Source of the DNA: Leptolyngbyaceae cyanobacterium
GTDB lineage: Bacteria; Cyanobacteriota; Cyanobacteriia; Cyanobacteriales; Aerosakkonemataceae
NCBI GenBank assembly: GCA_036703985.1
Contig: DATNQN010000055.1
Location: 32,847 to 96,846, forward strand
Direction: 5' to 3'
DNA length: 64,000 nt
Below, in pieces: positions 35,543 to 44,942 of the stretch. The notes beneath the pieces were generated by a model. The model ran no database searches, was not told where the DNA came from, and was given only the letters and a program-made list of their open reading frames with translations. The position numbers were made by a program, and so were the translations under genes. Position 1 is the first letter of the stretch, and the number at the start of each line of letters is the position of its first letter.

Positions 35543-36078
35543 TTCTTACCTGCCTTGCCAGCTTTTCGTCTAACGACTTCCCCGGCATAACGAATGCCTT
35601 TACCCTTATAAACTTCTGGGGGACGAACGGCACGAATTCTTGCCGCTAAGTTACCCACAATTTCTTTATCAATGCCACTTACGATCACGTTGACGTTGTT
35701 TTCAACAGCCATTTGAATGCCTTGGGGAGGCTCGATTTTCACTTCATGGCTATAACCGACGTTCAATACCAGATTGCGACCGTCAACTCTTGCCCGATAA
35801 CCAACCCCTTGGATTTCCAAACGACGCTGAAATCCCTGAGACACTCCCTCTACCATATTGGCAACGAGAGTACGAGATAAGCCGTGTAATTGGCGGAGTT
35901 GGCGGGAATCATTTTGCCGCACAACTTTTAAAGTTTCTCCATCTTGCTCGACAGTAATTCCGGCGGGCAAAACTCTAGAAAGTTCTCCTTTAGGGCCTTT
36001 GACGGCAACGTGTTGGTTGTCAATTGCCACCGATACTTTATTAGGAACAGTAATCGGACGTTTACCGATGCGAGACAT
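35539..36078 (-). CDS. rplF: 50S ribosomal protein L6
   Basis: A two-repeat L6 near the GTPase centre. [19 protein letters not shown] and the conserved C-terminal [26 protein letters not shown] are clear. At 179 aa it is normal. It follows rpsH across a TTGGTAAT tandem repeat and overlaps rplR. Confidence 0.97.
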   Translation of the reverse strand: MSRIGKRPITVPNKVSVAIDNQHVAVKGPKGELSRVLPAGITVEQDGETLKVVRQNDSRQLRQLHGLSRTLVANMVEGVSQGFQRRLEIQGVGYRARVDGRNLVLNVGYSHEVKIEPPQGIQMAVENNVNVIVSGIDKEIVGNLAARIRAVRPPEVYKGKGIRYAGEVVRRKAGKAGKK

Positions 36079-36091
36079 AACTCTCCTAAAT

Positions 36092-36174
36092 TTGGTAATT
36101 GGTAATTGGTAATTGGTAATTGGTAAGAAGGTAATTAAGGTTAATTAACGCTATTACCCATTACCTGTTACTGT
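36092..36174. repeat. TTGGTAAT tandem repeat with inverse arm, rpsH-rplF spacer
   Basis: Four 8-nt TTGGTAAT units (36092-36126) are followed by ATTACCCATTACC (about 36152-36164), which is complementary to them. The design is the same as in neighbouring spacers, but with a different unit. Confidence 0.7.
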
Positions 36175-36576
36175 TTACCAAACGTAGCAAAGCACTTCTC
36201 CACCAAGTCCTTGGCGACGTGCTTCTCGGTCAGTCATAATGCCACTGGAAGTAGAAATAATGGCAATACCGATACCACCCAGAACTCGTGGTAGATCTTT
36301 GCGATTTGAATAAACCCGCAGTCCTGGTTTGCTAACTCTCTTGAGGGCAGTAATGATAGGTTGACGATTTTTGCCTTTGTATTTCAAAGCAATCTTCAAC
36401 TCTTTCTTGATTCCTTCCCCATTTTCTTCGTACTCGCCGATAAAGCCTTCATCTTTTAAGACTTTGGCAATACTGCGAGTCATTTTTGTTGATGGAACTG
36501 CTGTAGTTTGATGCCGCGCTAAATTTGCATTGCGGATGCGCGTCAGCATATCTGCTATCGTGTCGTTCGACGCCAT
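36175..36576 (-). CDS. rpsH: 30S ribosomal protein S8
   Basis: A primary 16S-binding protein of the 30S body. [18 protein letters not shown] at the N-terminus, [22 protein letters not shown] and [22 protein letters not shown] are signatures. At 133 aa it is standard. It follows rplE by 10 bases. rpsN (S14), found between them in many bacteria, is absent. Confidence 0.97.
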   Translation of the reverse strand: MASNDTIADMLTRIRNANLARHQTTAVPSTKMTRSIAKVLKDEGFIGEYEENGEGIKKELKIALKYKGKNRQPIITALKRVSKPGLRVYSNRKDLPRVLGGIGIAIISTSSGIMTDREARRQGLGGEVLCYVW

Positions 36577-36586
36577 CGTTTCCTCC

Positions 36587-37132
36587 TTATTGATCGCGGA
36601 AAGGCATCCCCATTGCTTTTAGCAAGGCGCGGCCTTCTTCGTCTGTTTTAGCAGTCGTGATAATGGAAATATCCAGACCGCGAATTTGATCGATATTGTC
36701 GTATTCGATTTCTGGGAAAATCAGCTGCTCTCTTACGCCCAGACTATAGTTACCGCGACCGTCAAAGCTTTTGGGACTAATTCCCCGAAAATCTCTAATC
36801 CGGGGTAGTGATAAGTTAATCAGTCGATCCAGGAAAGCATACATCCGGTCTCCTCTGAGGGTAACCATGATGCCCACTGGCATACCTTGGCGAATCTTAA
36901 AGCCTGCGATCGCTTTTTTAGCTCTTGTAACCACAGGCTTTTGACCTGCAATCAAGGCAATTTCATTCAATGAAGATTCCAAAGCTTTGGCATTAGAAGC
37001 TGCATCTCCCAAGCCTCGGTTCAGGGTGACCTTTACCAGTTTTGGAACCTGGTGAATATTTTCATACTTGAATTGCTCCCTTAATTTAGGAACAATTGTT
37101 TCTTGATACTGGGTTTTTAGTCGTTGTGCCAT
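36587..37132 (-). CDS. rplE: 50S ribosomal protein L5
   Basis: Binds 5S rRNA and contacts P-site t[40 protein letters not shown] and [20 protein letters not shown] are diagnostic. At 181 aa it is standard. It lies after rplX across a repeat spacer and 10 bases before rpsH. Confidence 0.97.
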   Translation of the reverse strand: MAQRLKTQYQETIVPKLREQFKYENIHQVPKLVKVTLNRGLGDAASNAKALESSLNEIALIAGQKPVVTRAKKAIAGFKIRQGMPVGIMVTLRGDRMYAFLDRLINLSLPRIRDFRGISPKSFDGRGNYSLGVREQLIFPEIEYDNIDQIRGLDISIITTAKTDEEGRALLKAMGMPFRDQ

Positions 37133-37180
37133 AGTTTTTCTCGTGTGCTTCCTGGGCGTGGTCAGGAAGTAAATTGGCCG

Positions 37181-37271
37181 GCTAATTGCTAAGAAGCTAA
37201 TCGCTATTTTTTTAGATAAAAATTTACCACAAGCAATTAGCTATTAAATCTTAGCTAATAACTATTAGCTA
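37181..37271. repeat. GCTAATTGCTAAG / TTAGCTATTA inverted arms, rplE-rplX spacer
   Basis: GCTAATTGCTAAGAAGCTAA (37181-37200) faces AGCAATTAGCTATTA and TTAGCTAATAACTATTAGC (37232-37275). This is the same motif class as at 26828-26885. Confidence 0.68.
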
Positions 37272-37655
37272 TTAGTCGATGATTTCACCAGTTTTTTTCA
37301 ACATCCGCACTTTCTTACCTTCTTCGGTGAAGGTATAGCAAACACGACTGGCCACGTTTTGCTTAGTGGAATAAAGCATCACATTAGAACTGTGAATTGG
37401 TGCTTCGCTGGTGACGATGCGACCGGATTCGCCTTCTTGTTGGGGCTTAACGTGTTTAGTTCTCATGTTTACCCCTTTGACGATTACCTTGCTTAACTTA
37501 GGAAAAGATTGCAAGATTTCGCCAACTTTGCCTTTGTCTTTGCCAGAAATTACCTGAACGGTATCGCCTTTTTTGACGTGCATTTTAGAACGCGCTGGCT
37601 GATTTTTGGCTTTTTTTCTACCAGTATTTGCTTGAGTTGCTCGATTGCTAGCCAT
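37272..37655 (-). CDS. rplX: 50S ribosomal protein L24
   Basis: An assembly initiator near the exit tunnel with a KOW motif ([21 protein letters not shown]). [17 protein letters not shown] follows. At 127 aa it is slightly longer than usual, because of a 24-residue basic N-terminus ([20 protein letters not shown]). ATG 37655 overlaps the rplN stop by one base. An internal Met25 (MHVKKGDTV) is an alternative start. Confidence 0.93.
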   Translation of the reverse strand: MASNRATQANTGRKKAKNQPARSKMHVKKGDTVQVISGKDKGKVGEILQSFPKLSKVIVKGVNMRTKHVKPQQEGESGRIVTSEAPIHSSNVMLYSTKQNVASRVCYTFTEEGKKVRMLKKTGEIID

Positions 37656-38023
37656 TAGAGCACCTCCGGAGCGAGAGAAACAATTTTGGTATAGTTTTTA
37701 TCCCGCAATTCCCTAGCTACAGGGCCGAATACGCGGGTACCTTTCGGATTACCATCAGCGTTGATAATTACAGCAGCATTATCGTCAAACCGAATGCTCA
37801 TGCCGCTTTCCCGACGGGTACTTTTGGTAGTGCGAACAATTACTGCTCTCACCACATCAGATTTTTTGACTGCCATATTAGGGGTGGCATCTTTGACAAC
37901 AGCGATGATCACATCGCCTACATGACCATAGCGGCGATTACCGGCACCTAAAACCCGGATACACATTAATTTGCGGGCACCGCTATTGTCAGCAACATTT
38001 AGATAAGTTTGGGGTTGAATCAC
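37655..38023 (-). CDS. rplN: 50S ribosomal protein L14
   Basis: L14 forms an intersubunit bridge. [20 protein letters not shown], the [14 protein letters not shown] segment and [20 protein letters not shown] are standard. At 122 aa it has exact family length. It lies between rpsQ and rplX. Confidence 0.98.
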   Translation of the reverse strand: MIQPQTYLNVADNSGARKLMCIRVLGAGNRRYGHVGDVIIAVVKDATPNMAVKKSDVVRAVIVRTTKSTRRESGMSIRFDDNAAVIINADGNPKGTRVFGPVARELRDKNYTKIVSLAPEVL

Positions 38024-38032
38024 GGCTTTGTT

Positions 38033-38101
38033 GGTTAATAGTTGTTAGCTGATAGTTGTTAGTTGATCGTTAATGGTTGTTGCTCTCCCACTAACCACTA
38101 A
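38033..38101. repeat. GTTGTTAG / CTAACCAC inverted arms, rplN-rpsQ spacer
   Basis: TAGTTGTTAGCTGATAGTTGTTAGTTG units face CTAACCACTAACTACTGACC units. The arms are imperfect complements directly after the rpsQ stop. Confidence 0.6.
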
Positions 38102-38353
38102 CTACTGACCACTACTGGAATTGAGTATTTCAGCTACTTCCCAGCGTTTGGTGCGACTCAAAGGGCGTGTTTCGCGAATCCGTACTCTATCCCCTTCCTT
38201 ACATTTATTTTCTTCATCGTGTACTTTATATCTTTTTGTCCGCACGACAATTTTTTTGTATTTCGGGTGGGGAGAGCGGTTTTCGATGGCTACCACGACG
38301 GTTTTATCCATTTTGTCGCTGACAACTAAGCCAACTCTTTCTTTGACTGCCAT
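38102..38353 (-). CDS. rpsQ: 30S ribosomal protein S17
   Basis: A primary 16S-binding OB-fold protein. [40 protein letters not shown] and [17 protein letters not shown] are signatures. Start: ATG 38353 is 9 nt after AGGAG. Another ATG two codons upstream (38359) is only 3 nt from it. This gives 83 aa. It follows rpmC by 17 bases. Confidence 0.96.
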   Translation of the reverse strand: MAVKERVGLVVSDKMDKTVVVAIENRSPHPKYKKIVVRTKRYKVHDEENKCKEGDRVRIRETRPLSRTKRWEVAEILNSSSGQ

Positions 38354-38370
38354 TGTCATCTACTCCTGTT

Positions 38371-38607
38371 TTAAGCAACTGTTTCGGTAGCATTGGATGC
38401 TTGGGAGGCTGTAATTTCTCGCTCCCTTTCCACCGTTAGCAATTGAGCTAAACGGTGCTTGGCGTGTTTGAATTCGTGTGTTTTTTGCAACTGACGAGTT
38501 GCTTTTTGCAAGCGCAACTGAAACAGTTGTTTTTTCACAGCGATAATTTGATTTGCCAGTTCCTCATCGCTCAGGTTTCTGGCTTCTTCTACTTTAGGAA
38601 GAGGCAT
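38371..38607 (-). CDS. rpmC: 50S ribosomal protein L29
   Basis: A helical hairpin protein at the exit tunnel where trigger factor docks. LPKVEEARNLSDEELANQII, KQLFQLRLQKATRQLQKTHEF and HAKHRLAQLLTVEREREI are typical. The C-terminal Ala/Thr tail is normal for cyanobacteria. It starts 2 nt after rplP. Confidence 0.96.
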   Translation of the reverse strand: MPLPKVEEARNLSDEELANQIIAVKKQLFQLRLQKATRQLQKTHEFKHAKHRLAQLLTVEREREITASQASNATETVA

Positions 38608-38609
38608 GG

Positions 38610-39029
38610 TTATACAGTCTCCTCGGAGCGAACCACGAACTTTGTTTTAATCGGTAATTTATGAGAAGCCAAACGCATAGCTTCGCGAGCGGTTGCTTCT
38701 GGAACGCCTGTAATTTCAAACATGATGCGTCCGGGCTTCACTACGGCTACCCAAAACTCAGGCGAACCTTTACCGGAACCCATCCGGGTTTCTGCTGGAC
38801 GCATGGTAACTGGTTTATCGGGGAAAATGCGAATCCAGATTTTACCACCACGACGGATGTACCGGGTCATGGCACGACGGCTGGCTTCGATTTGACGAGA
38901 GGTAATCCAAGCAGGTTCTAATGCCTGAAGGCCAAATTCACCGAAATTTAGTTGGTTGCCTCTGGTGGCCAACCCTTCCATGCGTCCGCGCTGCTGTTTG
39001 CGGAATTTAGTTCTTCTAGGACTTAACAT
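38610..39029 (-). CDS. rplP: 50S ribosomal protein L16
   Basis: L16 is near the A-site tRNA elbow. [42 protein letters not shown] and [20 protein letters not shown] are diagnostic. At 139 aa it is standard. It lies between rpsC and rpmC. Confidence 0.98.
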   Translation of the reverse strand: MLSPRRTKFRKQQRGRMEGLATRGNQLNFGEFGLQALEPAWITSRQIEASRRAMTRYIRRGGKIWIRIFPDKPVTMRPAETRMGSGKGSPEFWVAVVKPGRIMFEITGVPEATAREAMRLASHKLPIKTKFVVRSEETV

Positions 39030-39040
39030 GGCAACAAAGT

Positions 39041-39122
39041 GTGAAGTGTAAAGTCTGAAGTCTGAAGTCTGAAGTCTGAAGTCTGAAACATGATTAATTT
39101 TTCATCCTTCATCCTTCACCCT
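39041..39122. repeat. GAAGTCT and ATCCTTC tandem repeats, rplP-rpsC spacer
   Basis: Five TGAAGTC units (39055-39085) are followed by ATCCTTC units (39112-39135) that run into the rpsC 3' end. The two arrays are partly complementary. Confidence 0.65.
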
Positions 39123-39854
39123 TTATCCTTCATTAGAGCGGTCTTCAAATTGCTGGCGGCGTTTACCTTGCCGACGGCGGGGCGTACCGGGCGCGGTAGG
39201 AGGAGGTACTTCTTCCTGTCCGGGGATAATTTCACCTTTAAAAATCCAAACTTTTACGCCCAAAATGCCGTAAATAGTTTTAGCGGTGCGGTAAGCGAAA
39301 TCAATATCTGCCCGCAGTGTATGTAAAGGTACTCTACCTTCGCGAGTCCATTCGGTTCGAGCAATTTCAGCACCGTTGAGTCGTCCGCTCACTTGTACTT
39401 TAATACCTTGAACTCCGGCTCTTTGAGCGCGTTGAATTGCTTGACGAACTACGCGACGGAAGGAAACCCGACGTTCTAGTTGCTGGGCGATATATTCGGC
39501 AATTAAACCAGCATCAGCATCTACCCGCGCCACTTCGACTACGTTGATCCGAATTTGGCGATTGCTACCTAATTCTTGTTGTAGTCCGGTTCGCAAAGTT
39601 TCAATACCGGTACCGCCACGTCCGACTACTACACCGGGTCTGGCAGTCCGAATTTCTAAGTCAATTTGGTCGGCTTTTCGCTCGATTCTTACATCAGAAA
39701 TTCCCGCATTAGCTAAGTTTTTTTCGACGTAAGTACGAATTTGGAAATCTTCTTGGAGTAGCTCTGGGTAGCGGTCTGAATCCGCGAACCAACGAGAGCG
39801 ATGTTCTTGGGTTACCCCTAGTCGAAAACCAACTGGATGAATTTTTTGTCCCAC
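39123..39854 (-). CDS. rpsC: 30S ribosomal protein S3
   Basis: S3 lines the mRNA entry channel. [20 protein letters not shown], a KH-domain GxxG loop in [11 protein letters not shown], and [17 protein letters not shown] are signatures. The C-terminal ~25 residues are a basic tail ([16 protein letters not shown]). At 243 aa the length is normal for cyanobacteria. Confidence 0.98.
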   Translation of the reverse strand: MGQKIHPVGFRLGVTQEHRSRWFADSDRYPELLQEDFQIRTYVEKNLANAGISDVRIERKADQIDLEIRTARPGVVVGRGGTGIETLRTGLQQELGSNRQIRINVVEVARVDADAGLIAEYIAQQLERRVSFRRVVRQAIQRAQRAGVQGIKVQVSGRLNGAEIARTEWTREGRVPLHTLRADIDFAYRTAKTIYGILGVKVWIFKGEIIPGQEEVPPPTAPGTPRRRQGKRRQQFEDRSNEG

Positions 39855-39871
39855 AAGTGCATCCTCAAATC

Positions 39872-39935
39872 AATTTTAGATTTTAGATTTTAGATTTTAG
39901 ATTGAAGTTTGAGAAAGGAAATCTGAAATCTAAAA
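39872..39935. repeat. ATTTTAG tandem repeat with inverse arm, rpsC-rplV spacer
   Basis: Four ATTTTAG units (39873-39901) face ATCTGAAATCTAAAAT (39921-39936). Pairing would form a hairpin upstream of the rpsC start. Confidence 0.65.
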
Positions 39936-39963
39936 TTTGCCTTTGTCAGTTTTAAACGATGCC

Positions 39964-40317
39964 TTAAGCTTCTTCTGCAACTGCCACGGTAATGTGACAA
40001 GTTGGCTTGCGAATTTGATAGGCTCTGCCTTGCGCTCTAGGCCGGAATCGCTTTAAGCTCGGACCTTGATCGGCATAGGCTTGACTGACCATTAGTTTGG
40101 CTGGGTCTAGTCCTGCATTATTCTCGGCATTGGCGACAGCTGAACGCAGGACTTTGAGAACGGGTTCGCACGCTTTGTAAGGCATGAACTCTAAAATAAT
40201 CAGAGCTTCCCGATAAGAACGACCCCGAATCTGGTCGAGGACGCGACGCACTTTAAAGGGAGACATCCGTATATAACGGGCGATCGCTTTTACTTCAGTG
40301 GTAGTATCTACTGCCAT
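39964..40317 (-). CDS. rplV: 50S ribosomal protein L22
   Basis: Its beta-hairpin lines the exit tunnel. [38 protein letters not shown] and [20 protein letters not shown] are diagnostic. Start: the frame is open to 40338, but ATG 40317 preceded by GGAG is preferred, giving 117 aa. Confidence 0.95.
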   Translation of the reverse strand: MAVDTTTEVKAIARYIRMSPFKVRRVLDQIRGRSYREALIILEFMPYKACEPVLKVLRSAVANAENNAGLDPAKLMVSQAYADQGPSLKRFRPRAQGRAYQIRKPTCHITVAVAEEA

Positions 40318-40331
40318 AGTTTTCTCCATGT

Positions 40332-40440
40332 TTGTCATCTGTCATTTGTTATTTGTCATTTGAACGAGTGTTATTTGTCAATCTAAATATTTATAGCTAA
40401 TGACCGACGACTAATGACCAATGACTCATGACGATTGACA
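40332..40440. repeat. GTCATTT / AATGACC inverted arms, rplV-rpsS spacer
   Basis: GTCATCTGTCATTTG, ATTTGTCATTTG units (40333-40380) face ATGACCGACGACTAATGACC and AATGACTCATGACGATTGAC (40400-40440). The design is the same as in the spacers flanking rpsE. Confidence 0.7.
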
Positions 40441-40442
40441 AG

Positions 40443-40724
40443 TTATCGTTTTCCGGATTTTTTATCGCCCTTGGCGTGTCCCCTAAAGGTGCGCGTGGGA
40501 GCAAATTCACCCAATTTATGCCCTACCATTTGATCTGAAATAAAGATCGGTACGTGAGTTCGTCCATTGTGAACGGCGATCGTATGACCTACCATTTGAG
40601 GCAAAATTGTGGAAGCTCGCGACCAAGTTTTGATCACTTGCTTTTCGCCTTTGGCATTTAAGGTCTCAATTTTGCTCATTAAACTATCAGCAACAAACGG
40701 ACCTTTCTTAAGAGAACGACCCAT
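40443..40724 (-). CDS. rpsS: 30S ribosomal protein S19
   Basis: S19 sits in the 30S head beside S13. [40 protein letters not shown] and [18 protein letters not shown] are standard. At 93 aa the length is normal. It lies between rplB and rplV. Confidence 0.98.
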   Translation of the reverse strand: MGRSLKKGPFVADSLMSKIETLNAKGEKQVIKTWSRASTILPQMVGHTIAVHNGRTHVPIFISDQMVGHKLGEFAPTRTFRGHAKGDKKSGKR

Positions 40725-40837
40725 AACTCTAATAACTCGCTAAACAAATTTTGGAGCGGGATTTTAAGATTAAAGGATTAACAGGATTGACGGGAAGATT
40801 ATTGATATTAATCCCGATCGTCCTTCGATCCTGGTGG

Positions 40838-40873
40838 GATTTTGGATTTTTGGCTGGGTCAAAATCCAAAATC
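40838..40873. repeat. Perfect 13-bp hairpin, rpsS-rplB spacer
   Basis: GATTTTGGATTTT (40838-40850) and AAAATCCAAAATC (40861-40873) pair perfectly around a 10-nt loop, 7 nt after the rplB stop. No T-run follows on the transcribed strand, so it is probably not a full terminator. Confidence 0.7.
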
Positions 40874-40880
40874 TCAAATT

Positions 40881-41744
40881 CTATGACTCACGACCGCCAC
40901 GGCCTCGTTTAGAGGATTTCCGGCGACGACGTACAATTAAAGAATTACTTGGTTTATTAGGTTTGCGGGTTTTCGCACCAAGTGCTGGTTTACCCCAAGG
41001 AGTTACTGGCCCACTTCTACCGATGGGCGCTCTCCCTTCACCACCGCCATGTGGGTGATCTACGGGGTTCATCACGCTACCTCTAACCTTAGGCCGACGG
41101 CCTTTCCAGCGATTTCTCCCTGCTTTGCCAGTACTTAAGTTTCTAGCATCCAGGTTTCCTACTTGTCCGATGGTGGCGTAGCATTCTTTTAAGATCATAC
41201 GTACTTCACCGGATGGTAGTTTGAGGGAAACGTAACCACCTTCTTTGGCAACAACTTGTGCGGTGGCGCCAGCTGCTCGCACGATTTGTCCGCCTCTACC
41301 TGGATAGAGTTCTACGTTATGAACGCCAGTACCTAACGGGATATTGCCCAAGGGCAAAGCGTTACCGATTTCGATCGGCGAATCTGGCCCGGAGATGATT
41401 TGCGTGCCGACTTTTAAGCCATTGGGATGCAAAATATAGCGTTTTTCGCCATCTCGGTAGTGCAGTAGGGCGATCCTAGCATTGCGGTTGGGATCGTATT
41501 CTACGGTGGCTACTTTGGCTGGAATGTTGTGCTTGTCGCGCCGAAAATCGATGATTCGGTAAAGGCGTTTGTGTCCGCCACCACGCCGACGGCTGGTGAT
41601 GATGCCGCGATTGTTGCGGCCTTTTTTCCGATGGACAGATACGGTCAGGGATCTTTCCGGTTCGCTACGGGTGATTTCCGCAAAGTCAGAAACGACTGCC
41701 TGACGAGTACTGGGAGTATATGGCCTAAAAGAACGGGTACCCAT
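40881..41744 (-). CDS. rplB: 50S ribosomal protein L2
   Basis: L2 is needed for subunit joining and peptidyl transfer. [41 protein letters not shown], and [21 protein letters not shown] with its conserved His are diagnostic. At 287 aa it is standard. Confidence 0.98.
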   Translation of the reverse strand: MGTRSFRPYTPSTRQAVVSDFAEITRSEPERSLTVSVHRKKGRNNRGIITSRRRGGGHKRLYRIIDFRRDKHNIPAKVATVEYDPNRNARIALLHYRDGEKRYILHPNGLKVGTQIISGPDSPIEIGNALPLGNIPLGTGVHNVELYPGRGGQIVRAAGATAQVVAKEGGYVSLKLPSGEVRMILKECYATIGQVGNLDARNLSTGKAGRNRWKGRRPKVRGSVMNPVDHPHGGGEGRAPIGRSGPVTPWGKPALGAKTRKPNKPSNSLIVRRRRKSSKRGRGGRES

Positions 41745-41785
41745 AACTGCTCAAAAGTGTTGGATTCAAAGACTGCCCAATTTCA

Positions 41786-41815
41786 GATTTTCGATTTGGG
41801 ATTCGATCGAAAATC
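41786..41815. repeat. GATTTTCGAT hairpin, rplB-rplW spacer
   Basis: GATTTTCGAT (41786-41795) and ATCGAAAATC (41806-41815) form a perfect 10-bp stem between rplW and rplB. The motif is the same class as the repeat inside the truA start. Confidence 0.68.
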
Positions 41816-41823
41816 GAAAATCG

Positions 41824-42141
41824 TTATACTTCTGGGAACAAGGTCTTCCGAATAACTTCGGCGTCATCAGATGATGCTAAAGTGACGATCGCTTTTTTGT
41901 ATTGCGGTTTATACCCTAAAAACCTTCCTACGCGGCGTTGTTTGCGGGGGGGCATTAAGGTATTGACGGCACGCACTTTCACATCAAATAAATATTCGAT
42001 CGCCGCCTTAATATCTGGTTTAGTTGCTTTAGGAGCCACTTCAAAAGTGTATTTATTTTGCTCCATCAACATAGTAGCCTTTTCGGTCACGAGGGGACGA
42101 CGGACTAGATCTGCTAGTGTACGTAAATCATTCTTACTCAC
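41824..42141 (-). CDS. rplW: 50S ribosomal protein L23
   Basis: The main docking point for trigger factor and SRP at the tunnel exit. [40 protein letters not shown] and [16 protein letters not shown] are signatures. The 105 aa include a slightly longer C-terminus. It overlaps rplD by 8 bases. Confidence 0.97.
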   Translation of the reverse strand: MSKNDLRTLADLVRRPLVTEKATMLMEQNKYTFEVAPKATKPDIKAAIEYLFDVKVRAVNTLMPPRKQRRVGRFLGYKPQYKKAIVTLASSDDAEVIRKTLFPEV

Positions 42142-42766
42142 CGAAGACCTCCTGAATTTTAGCCAAAGCCGATGATGTGGCCACTAACTTGTCTGCCCAC
42201 AGTACGTCGTATACGTTTAATTGGTAAGCAGGAATTAACTTGAGGGTGGGAATGTTCCGCGCTGACAAGTAAACTGTCTCGGTTGGTTCGGATATGATTA
42301 ACAACACTTTGGCACGATCGGCAACGCCCCAACGTTCGATCGCTGCTGCCAACTCTTTTGTTTTGGGTCGAGGCAGTTTTTCTGCAAATTCCTCTACCAC
42401 TACTAAATCTTCCGAACGGCTCAAAAAAGCTGTTCTTAAAGCTAACCGCCTTTCTTTGCGGTTCATCTTTATTTCAAAATCTCTGGGCTTGGGGCCAAAA
42501 ATCACGCCACCACCGCGCCACAACGGAGAACGAATCGATCCGGCACGGGCACGACCAGTACCTTTTTGACGCCAGGGTTTACGACCACCGCCGCGTACTT
42601 CCGATCTAGTTTTGGTGCTGGCATTTCCTTGACGGGCATTGGTCATTTGACGTACTAATGCCCGGTGGACGATGTGAGAAGCGTTTTCTTCCTTGGCAAC
42701 TTTTAGTTCCACGGACGCTTCGCCCACTTCTTGACCTTCCCAGTTTCGCACCACGCAATTAACCAT
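42134..42766 (-). CDS. rplD: 50S ribosomal protein L4
   Basis: L4 extends a loop into the exit tunnel. [41 protein letters not shown] and [13 protein letters not shown] are the conserved tunnel-loop region. At 210 aa it is normal. In E. coli L4 represses its own operon; whether that holds here is not known. Confidence 0.97.
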   Translation of the reverse strand: MVNCVVRNWEGQEVGEASVELKVAKEENASHIVHRALVRQMTNARQGNASTKTRSEVRGGGRKPWRQKGTGRARAGSIRSPLWRGGGVIFGPKPRDFEIKMNRKERRLALRTAFLSRSEDLVVVEEFAEKLPRPKTKELAAAIERWGVADRAKVLLIISEPTETVYLSARNIPTLKLIPAYQLNVYDVLWADKLVATSSALAKIQEVFGE

Positions 42767-42774
42767 TTTCTTAG

Positions 42775-42853
42775 TCCTTTGTCATTTGTCACAAGTCATT
42801 TATCAATGGTCAGAGGCTTGTTGTTCCTGACCCAAAGACGAAAAGACGATTGA
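42775..42853. repeat. Short GTCATTTGTC repeat, rplD-rplC spacer
   Basis: GTCATTTGTCACAAGTCATTTATC (42781-42804) is a short version of the GTCATTT arrays elsewhere in the operon. Its right arm is weak. Confidence 0.55.
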
Positions 42854-43489
42854 CTATTTACCAACTTTTTTTGCTGGTGTGATACTGAGCAGGGCACCTT
42901 TTTTACCGGGTACAGCGCCTTTAATCAGCAGCAAATTCCGTTCTGCATCTACGCGCACGATCGTGAGTTTGCCGATCGTTACTTGCTTGCCACCCAAACG
43001 ACCTGCCATTCGCTTACCCGGATATACTCTTCCCGGTGTCGTTCCAGCACCCACCGAACCTGGTAAGCGGTGATTTTTAGACCCGTGGGACATCGGGCCA
43101 CGTCCGAAGTTATGTCGTCTTTGATAACCAGCAAAGCCTTTACCAATACTCTTACCCATTACGTCAACAATTTGACCGGGGGTAAAAATATCTACCTTTA
43201 TTGGCTGACCTAACTGGTAATCGCCCGTATTATCCAAACGATATTCATGTAGATGACGCAACGGTGGAGCGCCAGATTTGGCTAAGTGGCCTAATTCTGG
43301 TTTATTTAAAGCTTTTTGCGCTACTTCGCCATATCCAAGTTGGATAGCCGTATAGCCGTCTGTTTGTTGCGTCTTAATCTGAGTGACTGGGCATGGGCCA
43401 GCTTGCACGACCGTGACAGGAATAGCTTTTCCTGCTTCATCAAAGATTTGGGTCATGCCTAATTTAGTGCCAAGGATACCGACAACCAC
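42854..43489 (-). CDS. rplC: 50S ribosomal protein L3 (first gene of the ribosomal series)
   Basis: An assembly initiator whose loop reaches the peptidyl-transferase centre. [40 protein letters not shown] and [18 protein letters not shown] are diagnostic. Start: a GTG at 43516 opens the frame, but GTG 43489, 12 nt after GGAG, gives the usual (M)VVGILGTK start and 211 aa. rpsJ is not upstream. An 840-base non-coding region separates rplC from divergent ndhN and must hold the operon promoter. Confidence 0.94.
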   Translation of the reverse strand: MVVGILGTKLGMTQIFDEAGKAIPVTVVQAGPCPVTQIKTQQTDGYTAIQLGYGEVAQKALNKPELGHLAKSGAPPLRHLHEYRLDNTGDYQLGQPIKVDIFTPGQIVDVMGKSIGKGFAGYQRRHNFGRGPMSHGSKNHRLPGSVGAGTTPGRVYPGKRMAGRLGGKQVTIGKLTIVRVDAERNLLLIKGAVPGKKGALLSITPAKKVGK

Positions 43490-43827
43490 AGTATCTAGTT
43501 TCTCCAATTTACGCACTACAATGTGGCGGATTCAAAGGATTTACGTTTTACCTCTATCCGCTTTCTTTGATCTGAAATTACCCACCACCAACTTAATTGG
43601 ATAAGGTGAGAGCTTCCTATCTCATAGTCCGATGCTTGGTGGGGAACACCGTTTGGGTGTTAGCAAATCAATACTTTCCAAGTCTTACTCGGTTTCTTGA
43701 AGTCATTACAACCTTTATCCGGTTATGCCGAAAGCCAGGTAGTTGCCCGTCTTCCATAGGCAGAGACTTTGTTGACTCTTGATTAAACCTGCATTTAACT
43801 TTTCAAGCAGCAATAATCACTTGATAC

Positions 43828-43857
43828 AACTTGCTCGAGCATTGCTTCCAGCAAGTT
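43828..43857. repeat. Hairpin in rplC leader
   Basis: AACTTGCT (43828-43835) pairs with AGCAAGTT (43850-43857), and the loop itself contains the GCTCGAGC palindrome. It could be part of an operon leader structure. Confidence 0.5.
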
Positions 43858-44015
43858 TAGTATTTGCTGAATCCTAGCTAATTCAAGCAGTTAAAAGGCC
43901 GAACAATAGCCGCATTACTTGCTGACACGGGACTTAAACAGCTTGCTGCTTAGTATCCCTTTTTGGCCAGATGAAAATTTAACTTCACTGGTTTACTTGA
44001 CAGCTTTGACCACTT

Positions 44016-44045
44016 TTGCTTCAAACCAGTTTTCTTTATTATAAT
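44016..44045 (+). promoter_or_regulatory. Possible ndhN promoter
   Basis: TTGCTT (44016-44021), an 18-nt spacer and a perfect TATAAT (44040-44045). The leader would be about 280 nt. ATTATAAT is self-complementary, so a divergent -10 for the rplC side is also possible. Confidence 0.4.
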
Positions 44046-44330
44046 GCAGAAATTATTGATTTCCGCTTGAGAAAACCAGCCGACCTTATAGTTAGAGGCA
44101 TTCAGTTTAGCTCTCGGTTCTGGAAGAAGAACGGAGCTTGCTGAAATTTTAGCCACAATCGAACAATATAAACTATATTTTTTATTTTGTCCAGTCGTGC
44201 TTCGGAAAAAGGTTTGGTTGATTACTTAATTATCGATCGCTATTTAATCGATCGAAATTTAGGCACACCCAAGACTAAAATAACATTTATATGTAACGTT
44301 TCCTTAATATGTCAGGTGGAACGTAAATTT

Positions 44331-44807
44331 ATGGCGATTATCACAACTGGGAAGCAACTGATTCGGGATTTGGAAAAATCTGGTGCGTTGGGAGTCTATG
44401 TTCCTTTAGAGGGAGGATTTGAAGGAAGATATCAACGACGCATCCGAGCATCTGGTTACCACACTCTCAATATAAGCGCACGGGGACTAGGGGATGTAGC
44501 GATGTACTTGACTGGAGTGCATGGGGTACGTCCTCCCCATTTAGGAAAGAAAAGCCTTGGTAGCGGTGCGGCAGTTGGCTACATCTACTACGTACCACCC
44601 ATCATCAATACTCAACTGGAACAACTACCGCCTAAATCAAAAGGTTTGGTGTTGTGGATTATAGAAGGGCATATTCTGTCTCGTCAAGAAGTGGAATATC
44701 TAGCTAACTTGCCCAGTATGGAACCGAGAGTTAAGTTAGTGGTGGAGATGGGTGGCGATCGCGCTTTCCGTTGGATGCCCCTAAGAGAAACTTTAGCAGC
44801 AGCCTAA
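44331..44807 (+). CDS. ndhN: NAD(P)H-quinone oxidoreductase subunit N
   Basis: A cyanobacterial/plastid-specific peripheral subunit of the NDH-1 complex in thylakoid membranes (respiration, cyclic electron flow, CO2 uptake). MAIITTGKQLIRDLEKSGAL, VRPPHLGKKSLGSGAAVGYI and the C-terminal MGGDRAFRWMPLRETL are characteristic. Start: ATG 44331, preceded by AGGTGGA, gives 158 aa. The frame continues upstream to 44187 without a plausible start. ndhN next to the rplC operon is a common cyanobacterial arrangement. Confidence 0.94.
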   Translation: MAIITTGKQLIRDLEKSGALGVYVPLEGGFEGRYQRRIRASGYHTLNISARGLGDVAMYLTGVHGVRPPHLGKKSLGSGAAVGYIYYVPPIINTQLEQLPPKSKGLVLWIIEGHILSRQEVEYLANLPSMEPRVKLVVEMGGDRAFRWMPLRETLAAA

Positions 44808-44942
44808 AGTGATGGGGGGATGGGGAGATGGGTAGATGGGGGAACGCAAAGAAAATTTTTCCTTCAGACTTCATCGTTCAGGCTTCATCCTTCCCTAGCC
44901 CTTGATAAGCTGGAAGAAGAAAAAGCTAAAGGGGAACTACTA

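Larger units (their letters stand above)
43490..44330. other. Long divergent intergenic region / candidate structured leader of the rplC operon
   Basis: There are 841 bases between the rplC and ndhN starts without a convincing gene. Base composition is not especially AT-rich, and several inverted repeats occur on the rplC side: 43828-43857 (8-bp perfect stem), AACACC/GGTGTT near 43646-43662, and CAAG/CTTG pairs. ATTATAAT at 44038-44045 reads as a -10 element on either strand. A 68-codon frame at 43950-44156 (minus) starts with GTG, lacks a Shine-Dalgarno and shows no family. Confidence 0.5.

Noticed and set aside
43950..44156. 68-codon minus-strand frame in the rplC-ndhN region
   Set aside because: GTG start without Shine-Dalgarno, no family resemblance, lies over the probable divergent promoter.
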